From a bacterium (GTDB lineage Bacteria; Blakebacterota; Blakebacteria; Blakebacterales; Blakebacteraceae): a DNA stretch of 31,348 bases. Shown here piece by piece: positions 16,660-24,383 of this stretch. Made by a program: the position numbers and the translations under genes. The notes beneath the pieces are model-generated. The model was not told the origin of the DNA and did no database searches. It worked only from the letters and a program-made list of their open reading frames with translations. The stretch's first letter is position 1. The number at the start of each line of letters is the position of its first letter. The stretch is from positions 1 to 31,348 of the forward strand of contig JALGVQ010000035.1 of assembly GCA_025774615.1 (NCBI GenBank), given 5' to 3'.

Positions 16660-16775
16660 TGACGCTCGACAGCATTATCACGATGGTGATCGTAGTGGGA
16701 GGGTTGTGGGGGGCATTCATCGTACTGCTCGTGAAGGCACTGCGGTCAAAAAACGGAGCGGCGCACCAAGGTTGA
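16656..16775 (+). CDS. metS: MetS-like NSS transporter small subunit (39 residues)
   Basis: The start ATG 16656 (or the adjacent ATG 16659) overlaps the stop of the NSS transporter gene. The frame encodes 39 residues: a short N-terminus 'MMTLDSIIT', one hydrophobic helix 'MVIVVGGLWGAFIVLLV' (10-26), then a positively charged tail 'KALRSKNGAAHQG'. This size, topology and position match the methionine/alanine importer small subunit family, where MetS is required for MetP activity in corynebacteria. The stop codon 16773-16775 lies inside the -35 element of the hrcA promoter. The call rests on context and composition because a 39-residue helix carries little sequence signal. Confidence 0.75.
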   Translation: MMTLDSIITMVIVVGGLWGAFIVLLVKALRSKNGAAHQG

Positions 16776-16800
16776 CCCTGATGCGGATGCTTCGTATCTT
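16772..16800 (+). promoter_or_regulatory. Sigma-70 promoter of the hrcA heat-shock operon
   Basis: The -35 box TTGACC (16772-16777, 5/6 match) and the -10 box TATCTT (16795-16800, 4/6 match) are separated by exactly 17 bp. The CIRCE operator begins 6 bp downstream of the -10, so it covers the expected transcription start. The arrangement is the textbook one for HrcA-repressed housekeeping promoters. Confidence 0.7.
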
Positions 16801-16806
16801 CTGATG

Positions 16807-16833
16807 TTAGCACTCGATATATGAGAGTGCCAA
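16807..16833 (+). promoter_or_regulatory. CIRCE operator (HrcA binding site)
   Basis: Left arm TTAGCACTC (16807-16815), a 9-bp spacer and right arm GAGTGCCAA (16825-16833). The consensus is TTAGCACTC-N9-GAGTGCTAA, so only one base of the right arm differs. It lies 69 bp upstream of hrcA. HrcA bound here would block initiation; stress relieves it, so the operon is autoregulated. A short stem TCCGTC / GACGGA (16872-16887, 4-base loop) follows in the leader near the ribosome site. Confidence 0.93.
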
Positions 16834-16902
16834 TACTGACCCTGGTCTACCCGGTCAACGATCCATCCTGCTCCGTCGGATGACGGAAGAAGAGGGCAAG
16901 GA

Positions 16903-17985
16903 ATGTCCTTCAGAACCCTCACAGAGCGTGAAAACACGATCTTGAGCCTCATCGTGCAGTCGTATATCCACGACTGCACACCGGTCGGTTCACGGACTCT
17001 TGTGCGCAGGTTCGGACTCGATCTCTCTCCGGCCACCATCCGGAATACCATGAATGACCTGGAGGAAGCCGGATTACTGATTCAACCCCACACCAGCGCC
17101 GGCAGGATTCCGACCAGTCTCGGATATCGTATCTACGTCGATGAACTGATGGCGCCGAAGCCGCTGAGCCGCAAGGAACGCGCTACCATCAGGGACGCCG
17201 TCGTTGGAGAACATTCGGGACATATCCGTGATGCCGCTACGGTCCTCGACCAGACCGTTCGTGCTCTGGGAGGGCTGACCCGTCTCCTCGCGGTCAGTTT
17301 CGAACCGAGACTCGACCAGGGCACGTTCGAGAAGATCGAGCTGGTCAGCCTGGGCGCTGGCAAGATCCTGGCAGTTCTGACTATCGAGAAGGGATTCCTC
17401 CGGACGATCGTGCTGGAACTCGAAGCGACGGTCAACAGTGAGGCTCTCAACGAGACTTCCGGCATCCTGAATGAACGGCTCTCCGGTCTGCCTATCAAGA
17501 TAATCAGGGAATCGGTCCGGGAACGGTTGCGGGACGCTGTTGCGAAGGACCCGAAAATCCTGAAACTGATCGTCAACAGCAGCGATGACATCTTCGCCTC
17601 TCCGCAGGAAGATGAAGGGATCCACTACTGGGGAACTCCGAACATCCTCTCCCAACCCGAATTCGCTGACAGGGAACGCATGGTATCTCTCATGGGAGCC
17701 CTCGAGGAGAAGGAGATCATCGTCCGGGTCCTTGGAGGGCACAGGCAGGAGGGCGGCCTGACCATCACGATCGGGGAGGAGAATGCTGATGGTGAGATCA
17801 AGTTCTGCAGTGTCGTCGCCTCACCATATGTCGTAGGAGAAGTCTCAGGAAGTCTCGGGGTGTTGGGCCCGACACGCATGGAGTACTCGAAACTTGTCAG
17901 CATCGTGGATTACACCGCGCGGATCGTCAGTGAAGTGCTCGGAGAGGAATCGACCGAGAAAGATCTGACGGATGAAATCGCCTGA
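16903..17985 (+). CDS. hrcA: Heat-inducible transcription repressor HrcA
   Basis: Repressor of class I heat-shock genes that binds CIRCE and is kept active by GroEL. ATG 16903 follows GGCAAGGA. The N-terminal winged helix-turn-helix shows 'LTERENTILSLIVQSYI', 'TPVGSRTLVRR', 'SPATIRNTMNDLEEAGLL' and 'PHTSAGRIPTSLGYRIYVD', nearly invariant in HrcA. The GAF-like dimerisation core follows, ending near 'GSLGVLGPTRMEYSKLV'. At 360 residues it is full length. A CIRCE site in its own promoter shows direct autoregulation. grpE follows 17 bp later. Confidence 0.95.
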   Translation: MSFRTLTERENTILSLIVQSYIHDCTPVGSRTLVRRFGLDLSPATIRNTMNDLEEAGLLIQPHTSAGRIPTSLGYRIYVDELMAPKPLSRKERATIRDAVVGEHSGHIRDAATVLDQTVRALGGLTRLLAVSFEPRLDQGTFEKIELVSLGAGKILAVLTIEKGFLRTIVLELEATVNSEALNETSGILNERLSGLPIKIIRESVRERLRDAVAKDPKILKLIVNSSDDIFASPQEDEGIHYWGTPNILSQPEFADRERMVSLMGALEEKEIIVRVLGGHRQEGGLTITIGEENADGEIKFCSVVASPYVVGEVSGSLGVLGPTRMEYSKLVSIVDYTARIVSEVLGEESTEKDLTDEIA

Positions 17986-18002
17986 TCGGAAGGGATGAGT
18001 CT

Positions 18003-18533
18003 GTGAAGGAGCAGGAACAGGAACCAGTTGCCGCCCCGGAAACGGGTGAAACTGATAGTGAAGAGAGTATACCGGATGAGGTGCAGACAGCCGAACTGCA
18101 GGACAGACTCCTGCGCGTCTCTGCCGAGTTCGAGAACTACAAGAAAAGGCGACAGCGGGAGACCCATGATCTGCTGCGATTCGCGCATGAGTCTCTGATA
18201 CGCGATCTGCTCCCGGTTGTGGATTCTTTCGAGCGAGCCATTTCCTCCAGTGAGGGAACCCGTGATTTCGACGCCTTTCACGACGGGATCCTTCTGATCC
18301 TTCAGCAGATGCATGAGGTGCTGGGCAACGTGGGTGTGGAGCGGATCGCACCGGATGGGGAACTCTTCGATCCAAACTGGCATGAAGCGGTCGGCGTCTG
18401 TCAGCATGATGAGATCGAGCCGGATCATGTGGCAACGGTTGTCGAGCCGGGGTACCGGCTGCACGACAGGGTCATCCGTCCTGCCCGGGTGATGGTCGTC
18501 AGTCAGACCCCTGAGGATGAGGAGAGCGCCTGA
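18003..18533 (+). CDS. grpE: GrpE nucleotide-exchange factor
   Basis: GrpE releases ADP from DnaK. The frame starts at GTG 18003 behind AGGGATGAG. An acidic, unstructured N-terminus (1-35) leads into the long dimerisation helix, 'LLRVSAEFENYKKRRQRE' (about 37-54), and the C-terminal beta domain ends with 'VEPGYRLHDRVIRPARVMV', the characteristic GrpE tail. Its 176 residues are normal length. It lies between hrcA and dnaJ with only 3 bp to dnaJ; the dnaK gene usually found here is absent. Confidence 0.95.
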   Translation: MKEQEQEPVAAPETGETDSEESIPDEVQTAELQDRLLRVSAEFENYKKRRQRETHDLLRFAHESLIRDLLPVVDSFERAISSSEGTRDFDAFHDGILLILQQMHEVLGNVGVERIAPDGELFDPNWHEAVGVCQHDEIEPDHVATVVEPGYRLHDRVIRPARVMVVSQTPEDEESA

Positions 18534-18536
18534 TCC

Positions 18537-19685
18537 ATGTCGAAGCGTGATTATTACGAAGTGCTCGGTGTTGCGAAAACAGCCGGTACCGAAGATATCA
18601 AGAAGGCGTATCGGAAACTTGCTATCGAATTCCATCCCGACAAGAACCCCGGCGACAGCAACGCGGAAGAGAAGTTCAAGGAAGCTACCGAAGCGTATGA
18701 GGTACTCAAGGACGACCAGAAGAGAGCACAGTTCGACCGGTTCGGGCACCAGGCTCCCGGCATGGGGCAGGGAGCGGGTGGATTCGGATTCGAGACCTTC
18801 GATCTCTCCGAGGCATTACGGGCCTTCATGCGCGATTTCGGCGGATTCGGTGGGTTCGATGACATCTTCAGCGGCGGGATGAGAGGCGGCCGGCGACGCC
18901 GGACGGTGAACAGAGGCGGCAACCTGGAGGTCAAACTGCCGTTGACGCTCGAAGAGATCGCCGATGGTGTCACCAAGAAAGTCAGGATACGGCGTTGGGA
19001 ACCGTGTGACTCGTGCAGCGGGAGTGGCGCCAGAGAGGGCTCGGATCCGGTGACCTGCCAGACCTGTGGAGGCGCCGGTCAGGTGCAGCAGGTCAGTCGA
19101 TCGATCTTTGGACAGATGGTCAATGTCACAACCTGTCCCACATGTCGGGGTGAAGGCACGGTCATCGCAGATCCCTGCAAGACCTGCAGCGGGACCGGTC
19201 GTGCTCGATCCCAGACCACCCTGGCTGTCAAGGTCCCACCCGGTGTATCGAACGGGAACTACATCACCCTCCAGGATGAAGGCAATACAGGACTTCGCGG
19301 CGGACCGGCAGGGGATTTGATCGTTTTCATCGAAGAGAAGCCCCATTCCAATTTCAGCAGGGAGGGTGATGACCTCCTCCACATCCGGCCGATCTCGTTC
19401 TCCAGGGCGGTGCTCGGAGGAACGGTGGATGTGCCGACCATCCACGGAACGGCGCGATTGAAGATCCCCGCAAAGAGCAAGTCGGGAAAGACCCTGCGGA
19501 TGCGCGGAGAGGGTCTGCCGCACCTGAACGGCTTCGGCAGAGGAGATCTGCTGGTTGAACTGGCTATTTACATTCCGGAGAAACTGGGATCAGCAGAGAA
19601 GCGACTGCTTGAAGAGATGGAAGAGAACGAGCACTTTCTGCCGAATGATCGGTCTGCGGAGAAATACCGGAAGCAGAGGCGATAG
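18537..19685 (+). CDS. dnaJ: Chaperone DnaJ (class I Hsp40)
   Basis: Co-chaperone that delivers substrates to DnaK and stimulates its ATPase. The J domain has 'KRDYYEVLGV' and the essential HPD at 33-35 ('FHPDKNPGD'). A Gly/Phe-rich linker (about 74-115) includes 'FGGFGGFDDIFSGG'. The zinc-binding region has all four CxxCxGxG repeats: CDSCSGSG, CQTCGGAG, CPTCRGEG and CKTCSGTG (about 157-217). The C-terminal substrate-binding domains follow. At 382 residues it is complete. ATG 18537 lies just after the grpE stop, consistent with coupled translation. Confidence 0.96.
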   Translation: MSKRDYYEVLGVAKTAGTEDIKKAYRKLAIEFHPDKNPGDSNAEEKFKEATEAYEVLKDDQKRAQFDRFGHQAPGMGQGAGGFGFETFDLSEALRAFMRDFGGFGGFDDIFSGGMRGGRRRRTVNRGGNLEVKLPLTLEEIADGVTKKVRIRRWEPCDSCSGSGAREGSDPVTCQTCGGAGQVQQVSRSIFGQMVNVTTCPTCRGEGTVIADPCKTCSGTGRARSQTTLAVKVPPGVSNGNYITLQDEGNTGLRGGPAGDLIVFIEEKPHSNFSREGDDLLHIRPISFSRAVLGGTVDVPTIHGTARLKIPAKSKSGKTLRMRGEGLPHLNGFGRGDLLVELAIYIPEKLGSAEKRLLEEMEENEHFLPNDRSAEKYRKQRR

Positions 19686-19689
19686 TAGC

Positions 19690-19708
19690 GTGAGGAGCGT
19701 ACGCTCAC
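19690..19708 (+). promoter_or_regulatory. Inverted repeat abutting the prmA start codon
   Basis: GTGAG (19690-19694) and CTCAC (19704-19708) are complementary, and within them lies the 12-bp palindrome GAGCGTACGCTC (19695-19706). The prmA Shine-Dalgarno (GAGGAG, 19692-19697) is inside the structure and ATG 19709 follows directly. Folding could hide the ribosome site. The stems are short, so this may be incidental. Confidence 0.3.
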
Positions 19709-20605
19709 ATGAGTGAAGGTTGGGCGCGGCTCCGTCTCACGTTGCCGAACTCGTTTGTGGACTGGGTCAGTGCCGAAGCAGTCGAGTGGGGATCGCCCGG
19801 GATCGAAGTGCTCGACACACCGATCGATGGCAACGGCAACGATCAAGGCCAGATGTCCCTCGATATCTACTTCCCGGCTGCATCGGCAGGAGCTTCCCGT
19901 CTCAAGCTTGAAACCTTCCTCCTGCAACTCGGACAGCAGGTGGAGCCCTACACGCTCGGCGAGCCTGAACTCACACCTGATGTGGATTGGGCCGGGCAGT
20001 GGCGTTATCACTTCCCGCCCCTCGAGCTCGGCAACCGCCTCCTCATTCTCCCGCCATGGGAACGTGATCTGGATCCGGGTTCCCGGATCCCCATCCTGTT
20101 GCAGCCGGGCATGGCATTCGGGACCGGACTCCATCCGACGACGGCTCTCATACTCGAGCAACTCGAGAAAACGATCACCACCGGGAAGCATGGCACGATA
20201 CTCGATATCGGGTGCGGGTCCGGGATACTCTCCATGGGTGCTGTCGCTCTCGGGGCCGACGGTGTCGTGGCAATCGATTATGACCGTGATGCAGTGGAGT
20301 CAGCGCGGTCAAACATCGACATGAACGAGATGTCTGACCGTATCCTCGTGGTGCAGGCGAAATTTCCGGCGCTGCCGGCACGAACGGCCTTCGATATCGT
20401 GCTTGCCAATGTCTACTACACCTTTTTCAGGATGGAGAGCAGGGCGGTCAGCGAAGTGATGGACCCGGGAAGTGTTCTGCTGGCATCAGGACTCAGGGAA
20501 GAGGAGGGTAGCGCCGTTGTGGATGATCTGCGCTCGATGGCGTTCAGCGCTGATATCGTGTCAGCCCGTGATGGATGGGTGATCATCAGAGGAGTGAAGC
20601 AGTGA
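19709..20605 (+). CDS. prmA: Ribosomal protein L11 methyltransferase PrmA
   Basis: SAM-dependent trimethylation of ribosomal protein L11. The 298-residue protein has an N-terminal L11-recognition domain and a class I methyltransferase domain. Seen are 'PGMAFGTGLHPTTALILE', the PrmA hallmark, motif I 'ILDIGCGSGILSMGA' (about 162-176), 'VVAIDYDRDAVESAR' (acidic residue that binds the SAM ribose) and 'FDIVLANVYYTFF' (a variant of the usual NI-motif). Position after dnaJ and before rsmE is conserved in many bacteria. Confidence 0.92.
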   Translation: MSEGWARLRLTLPNSFVDWVSAEAVEWGSPGIEVLDTPIDGNGNDQGQMSLDIYFPAASAGASRLKLETFLLQLGQQVEPYTLGEPELTPDVDWAGQWRYHFPPLELGNRLLILPPWERDLDPGSRIPILLQPGMAFGTGLHPTTALILEQLEKTITTGKHGTILDIGCGSGILSMGAVALGADGVVAIDYDRDAVESARSNIDMNEMSDRILVVQAKFPALPARTAFDIVLANVYYTFFRMESRAVSEVMDPGSVLLASGLREEEGSAVVDDLRSMAFSADIVSARDGWVIIRGVKQ

Positions 20606-21339
20606 GCGAGATCACCTGCGTACTGCTGACTGATCGTGATACCGTGATGAAGGTCGGCCAGGATGTCAGGCTCTCACCGGACGAGAGCCATCATCTGGCG
20701 CGAGTACGCCGGATGCGGGCAGGGGATGAGGTCTGGGCAATTACCGGTTCAGGAGAAGCATATCGATGTCTGCTTCGAGATGCCGATCCCGGACAGGCAC
20801 AGCTGGAGGTCCTGGAGATAGTGCCGCAGTGGAGGGAACCCGAGAGGAGTGTAACCCTCTACCAGGGTCTCATCCGTTCGAATCGCATGGAGCAGATAGT
20901 GGAGCAGGGTACGGCGATCGGGATGCAGAGCATGGTGCCGCTCATCACCGACAGGGTCGAGCGACATGGCCTGAAGCTGGATCGATTGCGCCGGATCACC
21001 GGTGAGACCTCCAAACAGTGCTGCCGCGGATGGGTCCCATCTGTCGAAGAGCCGCTGCAGTGGCACGATTTCCTTGAGCGTGAAAAAGAATCGACTCTGC
21101 TGGTGGCAGATAACGGGGCCGACGAAGGACTGGCCGATTTCATTCGCAGTGCGCGGATGAGGCGGCATCAGAACATAGGACTCGTGATCGGCCCGGAAGG
21201 TGGGCTCACCGAGATGGAACTGGACACTATCACCGGCCAGGGTGGCATAAGCGTTCATCTTGGACGTCGTCGGTTGAGGAGTGAATCAGCTGCTGCTGTT
21301 GCGCTCACCCTGCTCCTTATCGGTGCAGAACATCACTGA
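20602..21339 (+). CDS. rsmE: 16S rRNA (uracil-1498-N3)-methyltransferase RsmE
   Basis: SPOUT-class methyltransferase that modifies U1498 in the 30S decoding region. GTG 20602 is preferred to the upstream ATG 20575, because GGAG (20591-20594) sits 7 bases before it and the GTGA overlaps the prmA stop. The N-terminal PUA-like part includes 'ESHHLARVRRMRAGDEV'. The SPOUT part includes 'RMEQIVEQGTAIGMQSMVPL', 'ETSKQCCRGWVP', the knot motif 'LVIGPEGGLTEMEL', and 'VHLGRRRLRSESAAAVAL' (usually LGxRILRxETA, so slightly diverged). The 245-residue length is typical. Last gene of the heat-shock operon run. Confidence 0.92.
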   Translation: MSEITCVLLTDRDTVMKVGQDVRLSPDESHHLARVRRMRAGDEVWAITGSGEAYRCLLRDADPGQAQLEVLEIVPQWREPERSVTLYQGLIRSNRMEQIVEQGTAIGMQSMVPLITDRVERHGLKLDRLRRITGETSKQCCRGWVPSVEEPLQWHDFLEREKESTLLVADNGADEGLADFIRSARMRRHQNIGLVIGPEGGLTEMELDTITGQGGISVHLGRRRLRSESAAAVALTLLLIGAEHH

Positions 21340-21449
21340 TTATCGATAAACGTACCCTGCCTATTCCTCCTTGAACGTTCGAAATATGCAGTATTCCGTC
21401 ATGCCGCAGATGCGCCGCACGTCTGAAAAACCTTGCGTTCACACTCTTT

Positions 21450-21477
21450 TTGACACTTTTTCAAATCTCCATGTAAC
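21450..21477 (+). promoter_or_regulatory. Candidate promoter for the yqeY-mutS2-dnaG-rpoD run
   Basis: The 225-bp gap 21340-21564 is the first sizeable gap after the heat-shock operon. It holds a perfect -35 TTGACA (21450-21455) and, 16 bp later, TGTAAC (21472-21477), a 4/6 match to the -10. A perfect 8-bp inverted repeat, TGCCGCAG (21402-21409) and CTGCGGCA (21480-21487), brackets the promoter, and the octamer GCGCCGCA occurs twice (21412-21419, 21526-21533). A palindrome TTATCGATAA is at 21340-21349. No protein gene is credible in this gap. Confidence 0.35.
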
Positions 21478-21564
21478 AGCTGCGGCACATTTTGTGTCTC
21501 GCAACGGTGAAAATGTCGCGAAAACGCGCCGCAGTAAGCATCTGACTCCTGCCCGGGAGGGTCG

Positions 21565-22023
21565 ATGTCCAACCTGGATAAAACTCTACAGCAAGACCTT
21601 AATGCATCTCTCAAAAAGGGCGATCACGACAGCATCAATGCTCTGCGATTCCTGATATCCCGGATCCAGTATGCCAGGATAGAGAAACAGGATGAACTTA
21701 CCGACCAGGAAGTCCTCGCTGTCATATCGAAACAGGCTAAGAGCCGTCGGGAATCGATCGAGGCTTTCCGGTCGGGCGGCAGAGAAGATCTGGTTGAAAA
21801 GGAAACCCGAGACCTTGAGGTGATCGAGCGCTACCTGCCTGAGCTGCTCGGCGAGGATGCCGTCCGCGATGTGATCCGAAGGGTCATCGGTGAGCAGGAG
21901 TACAGCGGAATCGCCGATATGGGGAAGCTGATGAAGGACGTGATGGCAGAGTTGAAGGGACAGGCCGATGGGAAGCTTGTCAATCAGCTGGCCAGTGAAG
22001 AACTGCAACGGGAATCTGATTGA
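21565..22023 (+). CDS. yqeY: GatB/YqeY domain protein
   Basis: Small helical protein related to the C-terminal tRNA-binding tail domain of GatB; its exact role is not established. ATG 21565 follows GGGAGGGTCG. The 152 residues carry the family sequence pattern: 'LRFLISRIQYARIE', 'LTDQEVLAVISKQAKSRRES', 'FRSGGREDLVEKE', 'VIERYLPELL', and a C-terminal 'MGKLMKDVMAELKGQADGK'. It is often encoded in the rpsU-yqeY-dnaG-rpoD region, as here apart from rpsU. Its stop overlaps the TTG start of mutS2. Confidence 0.88.
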   Translation: MSNLDKTLQQDLNASLKKGDHDSINALRFLISRIQYARIEKQDELTDQEVLAVISKQAKSRRESIEAFRSGGREDLVEKETRDLEVIERYLPELLGEDAVRDVIRRVIGEQEYSGIADMGKLMKDVMAELKGQADGKLVNQLASEELQRESD

Positions 22024-24383
22024 AGCATTACGATCTTGACCGGCTCTCCTTCAGTGAACTGCTGGAGAGAATATCTCATGGTACCTGTACGCCACGAGGT
22101 GGAAGGGCCCTGAGAAGTACCCGGCCCCTTGAGGATGTACGGGCAATACACGATCAGCAGAATGTAGTTTCAGAGGTCGACCGGGCGCTCGACAGCTCTC
22201 CACCCATCCCGCTGCAGTCCATTCCTGAGGTTGAAGATCAACTGAAACGGCTCCGGCGGACCGGTACTCTCCTTGACGGTGTGGAACTGCGCGATCTCGG
22301 AACGGTTGCCGCAGCCCTCGATGCCCTCGGAGAGTGGACAGAGACCTGTGGTGCAGAGCAATTGCCTGCCATGCTGGCACTCCATGGCTTCCCGGCCCGC
22401 TACGGCGATGAAACTGCACGTATCAGCAGAGCAATCGATCGTGACGGCCGGGTCAAGGATGACGCGACAGATCTGCTTGCATCACTGCGCAGGAAGATCA
22501 TCAATCTGCAGGAGAAGCTGAGACAGAACGCTCATGAGATCACCGAGCGGCTCTTTAAAGAAGGTCTTGCCCAGGAACCGGAACCCGCGCTGCGGGAGGG
22601 TCGCTATGTCGTCTCTGTTCGGGCAGAATCACAGGCGAAGGTTTCCGGTGTGGCCATCGACCGGTCGAGGAGCGGGCAATCTGTCTTCATCGAACCTCGC
22701 GAGATCTCAGAGACAGCCCTTGAACTGAAGGAAGTCATTCGGGATGAAGCCGGGGAGGTGGAGCGGATTCTCACCGTGCTGAGCGCCATGTTCTCCCTCC
22801 GGATCGAAGAGATCGATGTCGATCTCGATAGGTTGGCCATTCTCGACTCCGCGCAGGCCGCGTCCCGCTATCGTGAAGCAGGTCTCTCTTCTCTTCCCGT
22901 GGTCGGGGAGGGAGGCGACCTGATCCTGCATGAGGCGCGACATCCCCTCCTTGCCGCCACGCACGGTGCCGCGAACGTCGTGCCGCTCACCCTGGAACTA
23001 CCCGAAGGAACCCGCACGCTGGTTATCTCCGGCCCGAATTCCGGTGGAAAAACAGTGGCCCTGCAGACTGTCGGTCTCTGTGCTTCACTGGCGCTCTGTG
23101 GTCTGCCGATACCTGCCTCGGAAGAGAGCCGTATCCCCTGGCTCGAACGGATACATGTCGACATCGGTGATGAACAGTCGATCGAAGCGGATCTCTCCAC
23201 CTTCACCGCGCGGTTGCGCCGGTTGCGCGAAATGCTGGATGGAGGAGCATCCCCGCAACTCAACCTGATAGATGAAGCGGGAGCCGGCACAGATCCATCA
23301 CAGGGAGCGGCACTGGCGATTTCGATCCTCGAGGAGCTGACCGGCGAGAAGTCGTACGTGGTATGCATCACCCATGATGGCCGTATCAAGGCACATGCCG
23401 CACAGGCGGAGGGTATGGCTAACGGCCGGATGGTGTTCTCGAACGAGAACCTCACGCCGACGTATGAGTTCCGTCACGGTGAACCGGGCAGATCGTTCGC
23501 CTTCGAGGTAGCCGAGCGTTCAGGTATCCCTGTTCAGGTCGTCGAGCGGGCACGCGAACTGCTGGGACCGGTGGGTGACAACCTGGAGAACGCGCTCCAG
23601 GAAGCAGAAGCTATCAGGGAACGACTGGCGGCATTGGAGATATCGGCCGAGACCGACACGCGCAGGGCGGAGGCCGCCAGAAGAAAATTTGAGCTGCTGG
23701 AGGCAGAGCTCGCGAAGAACGAGAAGAGGGAGAGGAAGAGAGCAGCCGAAACCGCCTCAGGAATAATTCAGGATGCCCGGAGGACGGTGGAACAGGTCGT
23801 CAGGGAGATTCGGGAGTCAAAAGCTTCCGCCGGTGCCATTCGAAGCGCGCATGAGACGATCAGGAGCAGGGAAGAGGAGGTCGAGGCGCTTCGGGAGGAA
23901 GCAGGGCACAAAGGTGTGCCCGCGACGGCTGATGCTCTGCTTGCTGAAGGAATGACCGTCTTTCTGAAGGGCCTCGAACGATCCGCTCAGGTGCTTTCCG
24001 TAGATGGGGGCAGGGTACGCGTCATGGCCGGATCGATCTCCCTTGATGTCGCCCGAGCCGATGTTGAACCTGTACCGGGTGAGCCGGCAGCACCGCGGCG
24101 GGTTGTCATCACGGCGCCTCTGAAGTCGGTCTCCCCGACTCTCGATATCATTGGCCAGCGCGCCGATGAGGCCAGAGAGACACTGGAGAAATACCTCGAT
24201 GACGCTCTTCTCAGTGGCCTGGACAGAGTGAGGATCATACACGGATCGGGTGCCGGTGTACTGAGAAAGGTCGTGGATGAGTTACTGCGTGACCACGATC
24301 AGGTCGTGGAATATGGCGTTGAGATCGATAAGCCGGGCGGGACGGGAGTCACCTGGGTGAATCTGGGAGGAGCCTCCGCATGA
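22020..24383 (+). CDS. mutS2: MutS2 family ATPase/Smr nuclease
   Basis: MutS2 proteins act on recombination intermediates or on collided ribosomes, not on mismatches. The frame starts at TTG 22020 (TTGA overlap with yqeY), giving MKHYDLDRLSF. The 787 residues show the core and clamp helices and Walker A 'SGPNSGGKTVAL' (about 337-348). Next come 'IGDEQSIEADLSTFTARL', Walker B/D-loop 'LIDEAGAGTDPSQGAALA', a long coiled coil (about 515-625) and a C-terminal Smr domain with 'RIIHGSGAGVLRK'. The Smr N-motif reads 'LDIIGQR' where LDLRG is canonical, so the motif Arg is absent; I recall LxxIG variants elsewhere. The stop overlaps the dnaG ATG. Confidence 0.93.
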   Translation: MKHYDLDRLSFSELLERISHGTCTPRGGRALRSTRPLEDVRAIHDQQNVVSEVDRALDSSPPIPLQSIPEVEDQLKRLRRTGTLLDGVELRDLGTVAAALDALGEWTETCGAEQLPAMLALHGFPARYGDETARISRAIDRDGRVKDDATDLLASLRRKIINLQEKLRQNAHEITERLFKEGLAQEPEPALREGRYVVSVRAESQAKVSGVAIDRSRSGQSVFIEPREISETALELKEVIRDEAGEVERILTVLSAMFSLRIEEIDVDLDRLAILDSAQAASRYREAGLSSLPVVGEGGDLILHEARHPLLAATHGAANVVPLTLELPEGTRTLVISGPNSGGKTVALQTVGLCASLALCGLPIPASEESRIPWLERIHVDIGDEQSIEADLSTFTARLRRLREMLDGGASPQLNLIDEAGAGTDPSQGAALAISILEELTGEKSYVVCITHDGRIKAHAAQAEGMANGRMVFSNENLTPTYEFRHGEPGRSFAFEVAERSGIPVQVVERARELLGPVGDNLENALQEAEAIRERLAALEISAETDTRRAEAARRKFELLEAELAKNEKRERKRAAETASGIIQDARRTVEQVVREIRESKASAGAIRSAHETIRSREEEVEALREEAGHKGVPATADALLAEGMTVFLKGLERSAQVLSVDGGRVRVMAGSISLDVARADVEPVPGEPAAPRRVVITAPLKSVSPTLDIIGQRADEARETLEKYLDDALLSGLDRVRIIHGSGAGVLRKVVDELLRDHDQVVEYGVEIDKPGGTGVTWVNLGGASA

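Noticed and set aside
16835-16860. TGACC...GGTCA inverted repeat after CIRCE as a second operator
   Set aside because: Only 5-bp arms with a mismatched interior; too weak to support a separate regulator site.
21371-21655. 94-codon frame upstream of yqeY as a gene (for example rpsU)
   Set aside because: No resemblance to S21, no ribosome site, overlaps the well-supported yqeY start, and crosses the likely promoter.
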